Below are positions 1-12,300 of a DNA stretch of 64,000 nucleotides, in pieces; position 1 is the first letter of the stretch, and each line of letters begins with the position of its first letter. The stretch is from assembly GCA_001695595.3 (NCBI GenBank), contig MBPM02000014.1, forward strand, positions 310,001-374,000, written 5' to 3'. The stretch comes from Plasmopara viticola (lineage: Eukaryota; Oomycota; Peronosporomycetes; Peronosporales; Peronosporaceae). Both the position numbers and the translations under genes were made by a program. Below the pieces are notes generated by a model, which saw only the letters and a list, made by a program, of their open reading frames with translations, had not been told where the DNA came from and did not search any database.

Positions 1-1180
1 TAAACGCGTAAGATGCTGTGTTTTCTGATGTCAACTTCCTCCTTTGCCGATGGCATATTTTACAGGACATTCTTGCAAAGTAACGGAGAACCTTTCCATC
101 GACCGAGCATTCAAAAGTTGACGCGGCAGTGGAACTCCCTTGTGATTGCATCGACTCCGAAATTCTTTGCCCTGCGTCTTGCTGATATGCGCGAGATCTT
201 CCTTGTGCATATTATGGCTTATCTTTAACTGACCTGGCTTGTGTATAAGCATCGATTTGTCGCGATTTTCATGGGGATTACGGACACTCAAGCACTTCAA
301 GGGTCGTGTGTAAAAGGTAATCGATTGCCAATTCGACGGCATGCTTCTTAAAGGTGGACTCGGTGTGTCGTCTCGCGTGCGAAGGACAGTTTGTCGCCTA
401 CAAAATTCAGACCGCAAAGGAATGCGCTTTCGCCGATTAGCGGTATGACCAGGCCTTCTCTGCTCTCATTGGAAAGATTGGGTCACAGGGTTGCGGTCAG
501 CATTTCAGCTATATCAAAATTAACACGACAGCGGTGACTGTCATGAAATATTTACCTCTAATTTTGGTCATCCATGCAAGCATGACTTTCCGCACCAAGG
601 CAGCAGCAACACCAGCAGCAGCAGTGCCACTTGTACTCAATGATTTTGACTCGCATTGGTGGTTAGTGCAATCTATACGGGCGCCTGCAGTGGCACCGGC
701 AGTACGATCGATTGATTGGACGCTCGCGCGAATACGAGAGGGATTCACTGATGCATCCATTTTCTATCAAATGATAAATCTTGACCATCTTGACGAGGTA
801 CCGGCTCCAGAAGTGCGCAATCCTGCGCTTGTTCACGTTTAGCAGGTTACGTAGGGTGCTCAAGTGCACCGCAAAGAGCATCGCAAACATCGACGCAGTG
901 CAATCCATCACAATTTGAAATTGTTGAGGCTTCTTTGAGACTCCGGAGAGGGTGCGGTCGATGCAGACAGCCTGGTCAAACTATATGAACATGCGAACAG
1001 GGACCGGCACCAGTGCTTACCTAGGTCAACCATGATACAGTGGCGTCTGAATTGGCACCTCCCGTGATCCATCTTGACGCCCCGGGTATCGCTGACGAGT
1101 AGGAATATTTTTCGCGGCCGCCAAACATTACCGCGCCGCTACCAGAGGATCAGGTAGCCTTGCCGGAGATAAAAAAATCA
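1..1180 (+). pseudogene. MULE/FAR1-type transposase relic 1 (C-terminal part, open at left edge)
   Basis: Broken reading frames on the plus strand match the better preserved relic at 6.8-8.9 kb. Bases 13-228 encode the helical region after the DDE core (LTRQWNSLVIAS, then HIMAYL). Around 570-680 a SWIM-like zinc-binding segment is read (GHPCKHDFRTK), followed by an Ala/Pro linker and LVLNDFDS. Around 1045-1180 the acidic tail appears (IHLDAPG, then ITAPLPEDQ). Stops and frame changes separate these blocks, so this is a dead copy. The N-terminal FAR1 domain and catalytic core lie to the left of the window or are lost. The family call comes from established MULE/FAR1 features plus block-by-block similarity to the other relics here. 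Confidence 0.7.
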
Positions 1181-1380
1181 GGGTTCGATAGAATTAGGGT
1201 ACTGTTTCCCATACTTTGACATCTTTTGACTAGTCATATGTATGGAATTTTCATCAAGTGACATCAGGTTGTAGGATCGGCCTACTTTTTTTGCTTTTTA
1301 GCTTTCCAACAGCCAATCATATACCGAGAGGAAGGTGTAGGGTGCTATAAAAAGTAGGGTGTGATGAGGTTGAACGAAAA

Positions 1381-1881
1381 TTGTGGAGGGTTAATGTTTT
1401 TTTTCCCTGGATTTTAGACAGTGACAAACCGAGCATATGGATAGGCACAACAGTCAACCCGAATCTGTTCTTTTCCATCAGTCATGATGGACCAAAATGT
1501 AGCGCGGACGCGCATGCTACGCTTATGGTTGTCTTTGACCACAAGCGATGCAGCGCAAATCTGTATCCGTACATCCCAGGGGTGAGTTATGCTACTAAGC
1601 TTATGCTATGACGTTGCCTCGCCACTCAAACTCTTCACTTATACGGTATCAGCACTATAGTAAACGCCGACAAGGTGATGGCCAACGCGAAACAGACGCT
1701 TTTCGCGTGCACAAATCTCGCCACACCCCTGGGCACTTACGCGCATGCGATATTACGAGACCAGGATGTTGCGCAGCTAGAGTGGGATCTCACGATCTCG
1801 GAGCTTCATGCGCTCGTCCTTGACGATGTCGGAACCTCGTCAACGTGCGTAAACAATGAAGCGGACAATATATGCAAGTAA
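1381..1881 (+). other. Unrecognised short open frames beside MULE relic 1
   Basis: Two overlapping plus-strand frames (1381-1611, 76 codons; 1675-1881, 68 codons) carry a fairly balanced amino-acid composition, for example TNLATPLGTYAHAI and ISELHALVLDDVG. I recognise no family. They could be retroelement gag-like debris or chance frames. No flanking promoter or splice structure supports a gene. Confidence 0.2.
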
Positions 1882-2126
1882 AAAGATTGAAGGAGTAAAC
1901 GATAACCACCATTTATCATTAAAAACGCCTTTATTTTACTGTAAGTTAATTTGCACGTTACAATTCGCCAGAAAATTCAGGAAAAAACGTTTAATAGGAT
2001 CTGCTTCAGCTCAATGTACGCACGCCATGAAAAAAAATCCATGCGGCGAAGCGTGTACAGCGAGCGCAGTTAGAAAGCCTGGAATCGTGGCCCATTTATA
2101 GATACAATGCGCTTGAACGGATGACG

Positions 2127-4067
2127 CTATAGACGAAAAATCATGCTTGGCTGGTTCCGAGACGGTTGGTTTTCGTTAGGTGACACGTTGTCAGAGGAAG
2201 TATTTCCACTACTGTCGTAGCTACTATTATCCGTCTCCACGCTATTGGCATTACTGGAACTGTCATTAGCGGCAGCATTGGTCACTTGCGGTGCAGCGTT
2301 ACTCCAAGATTTGTGAATCATCGGGAAAGATGCAGCCAATTGCGTGTGCGAAGACAACGACGGAGATGACCCCGACGAGGACGATGACCCGCTTTCGCCA
2401 CTGGTTCCACTGGCACAAGAAGGTGTGCTGGTGTTGATAGCACTTAGACCGGCGTTCAGGCCGTCCTTTTCGGCTTCACTGTTACTGGTGTCACGCAGGC
2501 GATACAACATAGTGTTCGGTAAACTTGGCCAGTCAATAATCAAGTGGCGGACCGACTGCTCTACGCGGGATTGAAACTTGTGCACAAGCGCAGTTGCCAC
2601 GTTTTCCGGTAGTGACGAGCGATGCTTAAGTGCTGTGCGCTTTAGAAGATCGATAAGTTCCGTAAAAGTCAATAGAACTCCCATGTCGGCCCGCGCGTGA
2701 ATCACTCGAATAACTCCGGCCTCGTCCTCAAACGGAATGTAATTGGGTTCACAAGGTGTGTTTAGCTTGTGCTGCTGGCGCTTTTTTAAGCGGCGATGGA
2801 GGGCAGCAAAGTGCACTCCGTGTGCTTTCGCGGCATTGCGCAGACTCATGCCATGTATCGCAACATCTTCCATAGCCGCCTCCCATACTTTGGTGGGTAC
2901 CAAGTTGCTCTGCCGGTAGTTGCAATCGGCAGAGTTGTTGCCAGTGCGGTCGCTGCTGCTTTCAGAGCTTAGGTTGCGATGACACTCGCTCTCGTCTCTT
3001 GATTGGTGCGACTCTTGAGGAGAACAAAGGTGCCGCTGTAGCATAGAGCTACCGACCCCTTCCACGTCCTCCCAAACATACGAGTTGCGCAGCTGCGCCG
3101 GGTTTTGCCGCAACGGAGACGTTGGAGATAAAATGGCTGGCTGACGATAGCACGAGCTCTGAAGCCATCGCTGCTGCTCTTCTCGGCGGTGATGCTCAAA
3201 GGATTGCTGCTCGTGCTCGCTGTTCCGGTTGTACACATCCTGTGGCAGCTGCTGTGACGAAAGAAGGCCCTTGATGCTGTGCCCGCTGTTAGTGCGGCTC
3301 CTGCTCTCGGCGCAATCGATTTCATCCACATTCACGAGACCGTTTTCGCGCTTCAACTTGGTCAGCCAGCCCGAGGTCGGAAAGTTGGACGGCAGAGTGC
3401 GACGGCCATTTTGGCCCACAATTGTACGCACTACGTTAACAATGTCGACGTCCGCGTAGCCCTCGAGTCGGCAGTAGCGTCCATCGCTGAGCTCGTAGTC
3501 TGCATACTGCTGGATACACTGGTCTCGAAGTACAGACATAATTTCGTTGTTCAGCTCGGGCGTGAGCTCACAAAACGGTGGAGGGGGGGTCATCACGGCG
3601 GTCATGGGCACGACGCTAGGTAAGTGTCTGCCATTAGGACTGCGTTGGTCAAGTGCCTGTGAATTTAGGCGTGGGAATACGTAGCGCTCATTGGATGAGA
3701 CGCCACTGCTATCAGCGACTGGAAGCGCGAAGCGTCGCTCATCGTTGGTGGTTGGACTGGCTGATGGAGCATGGCGAAGGTGCTGCAGTGTATGTTGGCG
3801 CACGAGGCGGTGGAGTGCATTCTGCTGCAGGCCAAAGGTCTGTGCAGCTTGACGGAGCGACATGCGGCGGTCAACAATGGCGTGCACGGCTTGCGCCCAG
3901 ACGCTGTCGCTCACAGGACTAGAGCGACGTGTGGTACTCATCATGGCTTGTTCTGTCCGAGGCGAGATCTGTTGTGCGTCTTCTCTCTTGCGCGGTCGGT
4001 TTCCCGCGTTCTGTAGCGTTCTTGGGTGAAAAAAGCTGCTTGGTTGCCCTAAGTACGAAGATGGCAA
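2127..4067 (-). CDS. Two-psq-domain helix-turn-helix DNA-binding protein
   Basis: A single-exon frame of 646 residues. Two pipsqueak-type helix-turn-helix segments are visible, near residues 56-92 (VWAQAVHAIVDRRMSLRQAA) and 394-430 (VWEAAMEDVAIHGMSLRNAA). Both share the W-x-x-A..., M-S-L-R-x-A-A and A-L-H-R pattern. Between them, near 165-250, is a conserved-looking block ending FPTSGWLTKLKRENGL, which resembles the DNA-binding part of CENP-B/psq transposase-derived proteins. The C-terminal third is Ser/Asn-rich and low in complexity. The likely role is a nuclear DNA-binding regulator domesticated from a transposon; that role is inferred. Methionines at 42 and 43 (3944, 3941) are alternative starts. 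No transposase core is present. Confidence 0.75.
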   Translation of the reverse strand: MPSSYLGQPSSFFHPRTLQNAGNRPRKREDAQQISPRTEQAMMSTTRRSSPVSDSVWAQAVHAIVDRRMSLRQAAQTFGLQQNALHRLVRQHTLQHLRHAPSASPTTNDERRFALPVADSSGVSSNERYVFPRLNSQALDQRSPNGRHLPSVVPMTAVMTPPPPFCELTPELNNEIMSVLRDQCIQQYADYELSDGRYCRLEGYADVDIVNVVRTIVGQNGRRTLPSNFPTSGWLTKLKRENGLVNVDEIDCAESRSRTNSGHSIKGLLSSQQLPQDVYNRNSEHEQQSFEHHRREEQQRWLQSSCYRQPAILSPTSPLRQNPAQLRNSYVWEDVEGVGSSMLQRHLCSPQESHQSRDESECHRNLSSESSSDRTGNNSADCNYRQSNLVPTKVWEAAMEDVAIHGMSLRNAAKAHGVHFAALHRRLKKRQQHKLNTPCEPNYIPFEDEAGVIRVIHARADMGVLLTFTELIDLLKRTALKHRSSLPENVATALVHKFQSRVEQSVRHLIIDWPSLPNTMLYRLRDTSNSEAEKDGLNAGLSAINTSTPSCASGTSGESGSSSSSGSSPSLSSHTQLAASFPMIHKSWSNAAPQVTNAAANDSSSNANSVETDNSSYDSSGNTSSDNVSPNENQPSRNQPSMIFRL

Positions 4068-4099
4068 AGGAACAGACAGTATAGGCCGACCTCACCACA

Positions 4100-6780
4100 T
4101 AGAATTTGAGACAATTTCGTCTCAGGCGGGTGTCTTGTTTCCCGTCCCATAAGTGTTGCAATCTTAGCCCAGCAGAAACAACTATTTAAAGCCAGAACTT
4201 GTATTTTTTGGGCCTTGAATGTACTAATACATTCTGAATGCCGCGCCAAGTATTCTATCCTACCCTACTGTAAAGTTCATGACTTAAGCACAAAGGGCCA
4301 GCAACACGAGCGCGAGCGCGATCAGCCCTGGAAAGTGGCGCCAATCGTGCAACTAGTGCACAGGAATAAAAGCCATATGTATGGCTTCGTAGCTTTTTTT
4401 GGCTACACGATTGACCTGCTTAAAGTATGCCTTAGAAAGTCGGATCTGTATTGCGTATTTATCAGGTGGTCGGTCGACGTGTACTGTAATTTTAGCAGCC
4501 AAACGTAAGAAGTTACAAGCGTCCTCATTTTCCTATTGCTCAGCAGATTTCGGCACTGCTTTTCTGATCTCGCCGGATCAACGAGCGAGCTATTCTGATA
4601 CACCATCCTTCCGCCCAAGCCCCATCCTTTCCAGCATTCATCGCAGTGTTCAGCGCAGACCACGCTTGACTCAAATTTCGATTGCCATCGTACCAGCTCG
4701 TGATCTCAAGAGCGACCACGAGTACGCGGTGCGTGTTTGATGCGATGATGATACGGAAATGTGATAGCTGAAAGGCTAGTCCGACCGTATTTGTCGGATA
4801 AATGAATGAAGTGAAACCTTGAGCAGCACTTTCTTCGAATAAGATGATATGGTGTAAGAATTCTATCTACAGAATAAATATCGCTTCTGTGAGTAGGTAC
4901 AAATAAAAAATAAAAGAATCATTGTCAAAACGTAAGAAGGTGAAAACTTGTTTTACACAGTAGAGGTGTCTTTTTCCGCGTCGACCATCACTTCCTTGCA
5001 TTCTCCAATGCGGTGCAAGCTGCAGAACATTAAGTCAGAGTAGCAACAGATACAATAGCTTTAACCCCCAGCGTGCTTATTGTATTATACTAAGTTTTAT
5101 TTTGCCAATATCTTCAAATATTTAGGCTTAAGTTGATGTTGAAGCTGCAAATATCAAAAATCATGATTTTTGTTATTGGGTGCCGCAGTGGCAATTATTA
5201 GCGAGTATGCTATTGCAATCGCCTCTCAGTAACAGTCCAGGCGTTAGAAATACTTCAGTTTCTTATATGTAACTAATTTTTGATAGTTCAAGAGGTGGCA
5301 AGCAAATTTTCAAGATATCATACAACCCAGAATTGGTAATTTCCAGGAATCAGACATGTGCATCGGCATATGGCCTTTAAGTTCAACAAGGTCGAAAATG
5401 CTGACGTATTCCAATTACCATTTTGTTGATTATTTTCTTCTAGTCACAATTATTATTTCAGTTTATATTGGGCTTCGCGACGAAAAAAGATCGGTAGGCC
5501 GTCGTTTTTTGTTGAGAGTGCACCTCGGTCAAATTTATTTCTTCTTGATTCTTTACTTAGCTTAATTAGTCTTAAATATGCGAAGCTTTGACCATTACAC
5601 AATCTAAATTGTAATTGTTATAAGATACATTTACGACACAACTCATATGTTTACAGATTGACCGAAACTACTATGTCAACTGTTACGCTAGTTCCGAAGA
5701 GGCCTCTGCGCTCCGTATGCTCATTAGTCAGAGAATGAAAAAAGTTTGCACAAAGGTTGTTGTGCGAGGCGGGCATCATGCCCTACAGACCGCGAGGCGT
5801 CGATGGAAGATCCGCAATCGAAGCGGTAGTAGTCAAGATTTTGCCGCATCTGAATCTTTGGTCGTGGTATCGCACTCTGTTCACTTGGTCGTGCAACTAA
5901 TAACTTGAGCGACCGAGCATGTACTTTCCCTTTTCCCGGCGGAACGAGATTTCACATTTTTAAGAGTCATGGAGACAAATGAGAGAAGTGAACGAATTGG
6001 ACGCACAAATGTTAATCGAAACTCGTACATTTAAAAACATTAAGTAGTTTAACGTATCTGTAAACTCGAATAATCGCTGACAGCTAAATTCTTAAGATAA
6101 TTGAAGGCTCACATCGATGTAAGCACTTCATATATGGATATGCATAGCCAATATGCCTTTTCTACGTTCCCGATTTGTGAAATACGAGGATTTTATCTGC
6201 TCAATAGTAAGCTAAAGCTGCTCCCAATCTTCGTATGCTGAGCAACTTCGCTTTCTTAATGACACCGCACGAGTTAAAAATGTGCTTAAAAGCGGTCTCG
6301 TTCGTCAGAGAAATGCACCCTTGCAGTTGTAAGCTGCCGCTTGTTGAAACAACAGCTCAGCATTCTCGCCGCCAGCGGCAGAACTAACAGTTTATGTAGC
6401 AGCTGAAATTTTGGTCATTATAGTGAGTGTTTTTTGTCGGATTACTAATGGTACATGGCGAACACGTCGCATGAACAGTAACAGGCCGTTACAGAAAGCC
6501 AAGCTTTTGCTAAAAACCTGGCACGACAGCCACCCCATCAGAAATTTTACCGACAGTACGACAGCCACCCTATCCACCCTATCGGTATACCGAAGCACGC
6601 GTTATTTAGCATATCAGATTCTGCCTATATTGCTAAAATGGTACTATGATACCAATTTATACTATTTTTCATAGTACCATTTTAGTATTTTTTAAGAATA
6701 TCAAGAGCATGTAATCTAACGCAGGCATGCGTCAATGCCAAAATGCCTCCAGACAGTGTTAGCGTGTGCTTGACACCACC
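4100..6780. other. Gene-free AT-rich stretch
   Basis: About 2.7 kb with only short, compositionally random frames. A short inverted repeat around 6640-6690 (ATGGTACTATGA..., then its complement CATAGTACCAT) could form a hairpin at the right side. I see no gene, RNA or intact element. Confidence 0.5.
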
Positions 6781-6784
6781 GACA

Positions 6785-8871
6785 TTACCCGTGGATCACT
6801 TCCATCAATGCTTCCAGATCCTCTAGCTGCTGCGCAGTAACCTCAGATGGCCACGTAAAGTGCTCCCAGTCAGCACCAGAACCCAGGGCATCAAGATTGA
6901 CCGCGGGAGGGGTCGATACAGACATCGATGAAGGCATTGATGCATCGAAGGGGTGGTTGTCGGCATGTTCTGATATCATGACCAGATTGCTTACATTGTT
7001 GGCATTTCCTTCGTGGCCTCAAAGATGCCTCAAAGATGCTTCAACAAGCTCGAACTCCGAAGAATTGCGCCGTGTCGATTGTGATGCACCCAAGGAGCCG
7101 ACCGGACGACCACGGCTGCGAATCCTTGGAGGATTCTGGACTTCAGCAGCGGGCAATTCGCCAAGATGGTCGAGAATTACTCTCCGACGGTAAATGGGCG
7201 CTTCATCGAACTCCTCTCACAGTCGTTTAAGAGTATCCTCAATCGATGGCGGGGATCCGGTGACTACAGTTGCGCGAGATGGCTGCACCAACTATCGAAT
7301 TCGCTGAGAGTTAACGGCACCACTCTTGCTGCTGTAGGTGCTGTCGCTGCCGCTGATCTTGCACGAAATGTGTGCTTGCAAGAATGGCCAAAGTTGGAAA
7401 TGAACATGCAAAGACACTCTTCACCTGCTTTATGGCGCATGTGGTATTGCTGGAATGCTAATCGCAATCCTGCTATCGAAACCTTGCCCATGACGGCGGA
7501 GAACATCGCTCCAAAGTGCAAGTCGGCAATCGCACGCTCCTGCGCAGTTTTGAGCTTGATTGCAGCAAGTTGCCCATGACAAGAAAGTCTGCAGGTGCCG
7601 TCCACGTATAAAGATCGCCAGTGGAGACAGAGATCCACTTTTTCACTGCCAAATGCGCACTATCGATTCTTGATGTGGTGGTAAGACAGAAGTGTAATTT
7701 ATTGCGCATGCAGGCAGCAACAAATCGGTCTTTGTAGATGAGCTTGAGTTATGCAGGTACGTCATAATATGTGTAGGGAAGTTTCGCCGCATGGCTGCAT
7801 GCTGCTGGTCGAATGAGCTGACCGTCGACGCGAACACAAGAGCATTCCATTGTCGAACCAGTTCTGTAAAGGTATCAATACTCTTAAACGTTCTCCGCAG
7901 CTTTGCCGTGATTTTCTTGGAGATATGCCAGCGACAAAGTAGATGGTTGGCAGTAGGAAAAACGCTGTCGAGGGCGTTCATCAGCCAGAGTTCTCGATCT
8001 GTGACAAAAGTTTCCGAGATAACCGAAAACTGACCAAAGACACACGCCATTAAGCGCATCGCCCAGAGATAGTTCTCTTCTTTTTCTGATGCCATCAAGC
8101 AGTACGCGAAGGTAGCTGTCAACCCACAGCGTGCATCAAAGGCAGACCAAAACGGTTCGTTTTGTATATTGAATCGATCAACCAGAACTTGCAGGCCGAA
8201 AACGTACTGTAAATCTCCTTTGCCGGAGGAGAGACAATAAAAAGGTGGGTAAGGCGTCGAAGGTTGTCAAAATTCGTGTAGTAAGGGGCATTAAAAGCAG
8301 TGGCCTCAAGGCTATCAAGCAACGCAGCAATTGGGCACCTTTCAGCCAGAATGCGTCTGCGCTCTAGGTCGCATATGTTGTACAAATCACGAGGCGTAAC
8401 GGTGATTGCCTGGTCGCGCATTGCGGCGACAATATGCGTAGGTGCCAGAAGAGACCGACAGAGACTAAGAATTTCCTCGCGGTGATTAGGCTCGAGAGCG
8501 CGGCCTCTTGGATGTACGGCTGGGTCTGAAAAAGGTTCGTGGTAGTTCCAGGCCTTATCAACCTCCACGGTTCAGTTGTACTGTTCTTCAGCTACTTTCA
8601 TCCGACGGGCAGTCAAGGAAAATTGACAGTCGGTACGCCGGTTCGCGCAAATTCTTTTGCGCTGCTCAAAAGGTGTTGATGTGGCTGCTTTCCCAGAACA
8701 GGAGTACTCCAGGCAAATAGCCTTCACTTCACCATCGGCTCTGTGACCAACTTTTCTGGTATTTCTGTCCCTCAAAACAATTCCTTCAATCAGCAATAGG
8801 TTGTCGAGCGTATCGCGCGCCTCTTTCAGACTGCTGTAGGTACGCTCTGAAATATATTGGAGGCAGTCCAC
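6785..8871 (-). pseudogene. MULE/FAR1-type transposase relic 2 (nearly full length, inactivated)
   Basis: The best preserved of four related relics, read right to left. 8871-8575 gives an N-terminal FAR1-like zinc domain. An in-frame TGA at 8572-8574, where the sense codon may have been Trp, separates it from 8568-8119, with VHPRGRALEPNHR, LTHLFIV and the first catalytic-region motif LIDSIYKTNRFGLPLMHAVG. A frameshift near 8120 leads to 8116-7643 (EENYLWAM, then FVTDRELWLMNALDS and LLCRWHISKK), which carries the second Asp. Another shift leads to 7638-7264 with a SWIM-like SNFGHSCKHTF, and the tail ends at 6785 (VTAQQLEDLEALM). At least one stop and two frameshifts show it is dead. The role in life was cut-and-paste transposition. 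Confidence 0.8.
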
Positions 8872-8889
8872 TGTGAAGATCGTAAAAGC

Positions 8890-9346
8890 TGAAGTGTTAT
8901 CATGTTAAAAATGTGCGTTTTGGTGGGCGTTAAGTAAGAGATGACGATGCGATGCGCAATCTTTCACATTTGCGTTGGAGGTTACAGTCCTTAGATTTAT
9001 TTTTGGGCAACTGTAGCCAATCATCGTCGTGTAGTAGGGTATAGGTTTTTTTATTATCACAGACTAAGTGGAAGTTAGCGGCTCCCTTATTAAAAAGCAC
9101 GATAAAAATGTATGCACCGTTGATATTTGCACTCTAATCTATAAGTATTCTTCTTAAAAAAACCCAACCCATAAGTGCGAGTTTCTTCTTTCAGATCAAC
9201 TAGAAGCATTACCTCTTCATGATATCCAGAATACAATTATGTTCCCAATGCGCGGCATTTAATAAAAGGACGGTACTAACATATGTCTGACACATAAGTA
9301 ATAAACGAAATGTAAAATGTTGAGATACTTCATTACCTCAGCACGT
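8890..9346. other. Intergenic, no feature seen
   Basis: AT-rich spacer between the MULE relic and the end of the purine gene. It probably contains the 3' flank of the purine gene. No frame or repeat is supported. Confidence 0.5.
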
Positions 9347-12300
9347 CTAAGCCATCATTCCGCGAAGCACAACCTGCTTGGCACCAGAAGCGCGCATGAT
9401 GGTCGTGCCCATACGGAAGACCTTTTCTCCAGCCTTCTCGACCTGGCGCGTCACTTCAGCAACGTTCGCCTCTGGTAGAAGCAATACCATGCCGATTCCG
9501 CAATTAAAAGTGCGGGACAGCTCCATGTTGGAAAGGTTTCCCATCTTCTGCAGCCACTTGAAGACGGGAGGCAACGACCAGCTAGCGCAGTCAATATCAA
9601 CAGCCAAGTCTTTGGTCAGTACACGCGGAATATTCTCCAACAGACCGCCCCCGGTTATATGAGCGAGTGCGGTAACGAGTCCCGACTTGACAGTAGGCAT
9701 CAACTGCTTGACATAAATTCTGGTCGGGGTTAGTAGACTCTCGCCCAAAGTCTTGCCAGCCTCGAATGGACATGGATCAGTGTAAGCGAGGCCTGACACT
9801 TCCACCAGCTTGCGCACCAGTGAAAATCCGTTCGAGTGCACACCCGAGGAAGCCAAACCCAGTACGGCAAACCCAGCTCGAACCTGTTGCGGTAAAATAG
9901 CGTCCTTGCGAACGGCACCTACGCAGAAACCGGCCATGTCGTAGTCGCCGTTGTGGTACATAGACGGCATCTCTGCAGTCTCACCACCAATTAGCCCACA
10001 GTTTGATTGACGGCAGCCCTCTGCAATCCCTTTGACCACATCTGTAGCCTCGTCCACCTCTAGCTTTCCACAAGCATAGTAGTCCAGAAAGAACAGAGGT
10101 TCTGCTCCCTGCACAATGAGATCGTTGACACACATAGCGACAAGATCGATTCCAACCGTGTCATGCTTCTTTGCCAAGTGTGCCACACGCAACTTGGTAC
10201 CCACACCATCTGTACACGCTACAAGTGCCGTATCCTTGTCGTACCCAGCAGCTTGCAGATCAAAAATGCCACCAAAGCCACCAAGGTCAGCATCACAGCC
10301 CAAACGTATCGTTGACTTACAGAGCGGTTTGATCCTGTTCACCAGCTCATTTCCAGCGTCAATGCTTACACCGGCATCAGCGTACGTAATCTCCTTCTTT
10401 TTAGCCTTATGCTTAAGCAATAGACCAGTCTGCGCCAACGCAATGGCGTGAAGAAAAGCAGCGCCTTCGAGGAGCTGTACCCGTACCTTGAGCGTCTCTG
10501 GCGTATCATTTTCCAACACGGGGCATTTCATCTGCACAGCAATGGGACCAGAGTCCACTTGCTCCGTAACAAAGTGCACAGTGCATCCACTCTCCGTTTT
10601 CTTGGCGTCAAGTACAGCGCGATGCACGGCAAGGTCCATGCCACCAGCAAACTCCGGGAGAAGCGACGGGTGCACGTTGAGCACTTTGTCTTCCCATTCT
10701 TTGCAAAAGTCGCCCGACATGATGCGCATGTAGCCGATAAGCAGCACGAGATCAACGTTCTTGGTCTTTAGCACCTTTGAAACCTGAGCATCATACTCGG
10801 CACGAGAAAGACCCTTGGGCGACAAAGCCACAGCTTCTATACCATTCGTTCTCGCACGCTCAAGGATGCCAGCAGCGGCCTTGTCGCTCACCACAATTTC
10901 GATGCTGGCATTTAATTTTCCTGCTGTAATCGCATCAAGAATGGGCTGCATACTGCTTCCACGAGTGGAGCCCAGTACTGCTAGCTTTAGCTTCTTGGCA
11001 TCGCGCAGCAAACCCTTAAGCCCAATGTCCGAACGATGCTGAGCGCCTTCAAATTGAATCTTCGACACGCCTTCATACGCACGGTCAAGAGCATTTTGCA
11101 ACGAAAGTCCGGTGGCGGTCACTGCAAGCACACGGCCACCCGATGTGACAATGCTTCCGTTAGCAGCTTTAGCCGTGCCAGCGTGAAAGACTTCAACATC
11201 TTTTAGTGCCTGAGCATCATCCAGACCCGCGATCATTTTGCCCTTGGGATAACTGTTTGGGTAACCCTGTGACGCCATTACGATCGTCGCTGCAGCCCCG
11301 CTCTTCCACGCTACAAGTGACTGCTCAAGACGGTGTTCCACACACGCACGCATGATCTCGTACAAATCACTGGCCAACAGAGGCAGCACTACTTGCGTCT
11401 CGGGGTCTCCAAACCGGCAGTTGAATTCTACGATCTTGGGACCGGTTGGGGTCAGCATGAAACCCGGGTACAATACACCGACGTACGGCATACCTTCTTT
11501 CTTCATGGCAGCAACGACGCGCTCGACAATGGCGATACACTCGCGCTCCAGCTGGCTGGTGAGACACGGAGCAGGGCCATAAGCTCCCATGCCACCTGTG
11601 TTGGGGCCTTGGTCGCCGTCGTAGATCCGCTTATGGTCCTGCACACCAGGCATGCACACGACACGTTCTCCGTCACAGAACGCCAATAGCGACACTTCTT
11701 CGCCCGTCATGAATTCCTCCAATACAACTTCATCTCCAGCCGCGCCAAATGCCTTTTCCAGCATGACTTCACGTAAAGCCTTGTGAGCCTCAAGTTTGCT
11801 AGTTGGAATAAGCACACCTTTGCCGGCAGCAATGCCTGAAGCTTTGACGACAATAGCGTGATCTATCGAGTCAACGTACTCCTTCGCTTTGTCATAATTT
11901 GTAAAATTTTGGTACGCCGCGGTTGGGATGTTGTTACGACGCATAAAGTCTTTGGAAAAGGCCTTCGATGCCTCCAACTGGGCAGCAAGCTTGCTTGGGC
12001 CAAACGTCGGGATGCCAGCTGCATTCATTTTGTCCGCAAGTCCATCGATAAGTGGCGCTTCAGGTCCTACGACACAAAAAGATACGCCTTTGACCTTGGC
12101 AAAAGCAATGAGCTCATCGTGCGCGTCAACGCCAATATTGACGTTTGAGATGCCCGCGGCGACGTCGTCTGTACCAGCATTACCAGGTGCTACGTAAATG
12201 TGGCCGGTCGAGGCCGATTGGGCTAATTTCCAAGCAATTGCGTGCTCACGGCCACCGTTTCCCACTAGCAAAATGTCGTGCACCACCTCGTCGTCACCAC

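Noticed and set aside
2344..2574. Plus-strand acidic frame opposite the psq protein
   Set aside because: It is the reverse of the Ser/Gly-rich coding repeat and has no independent support.
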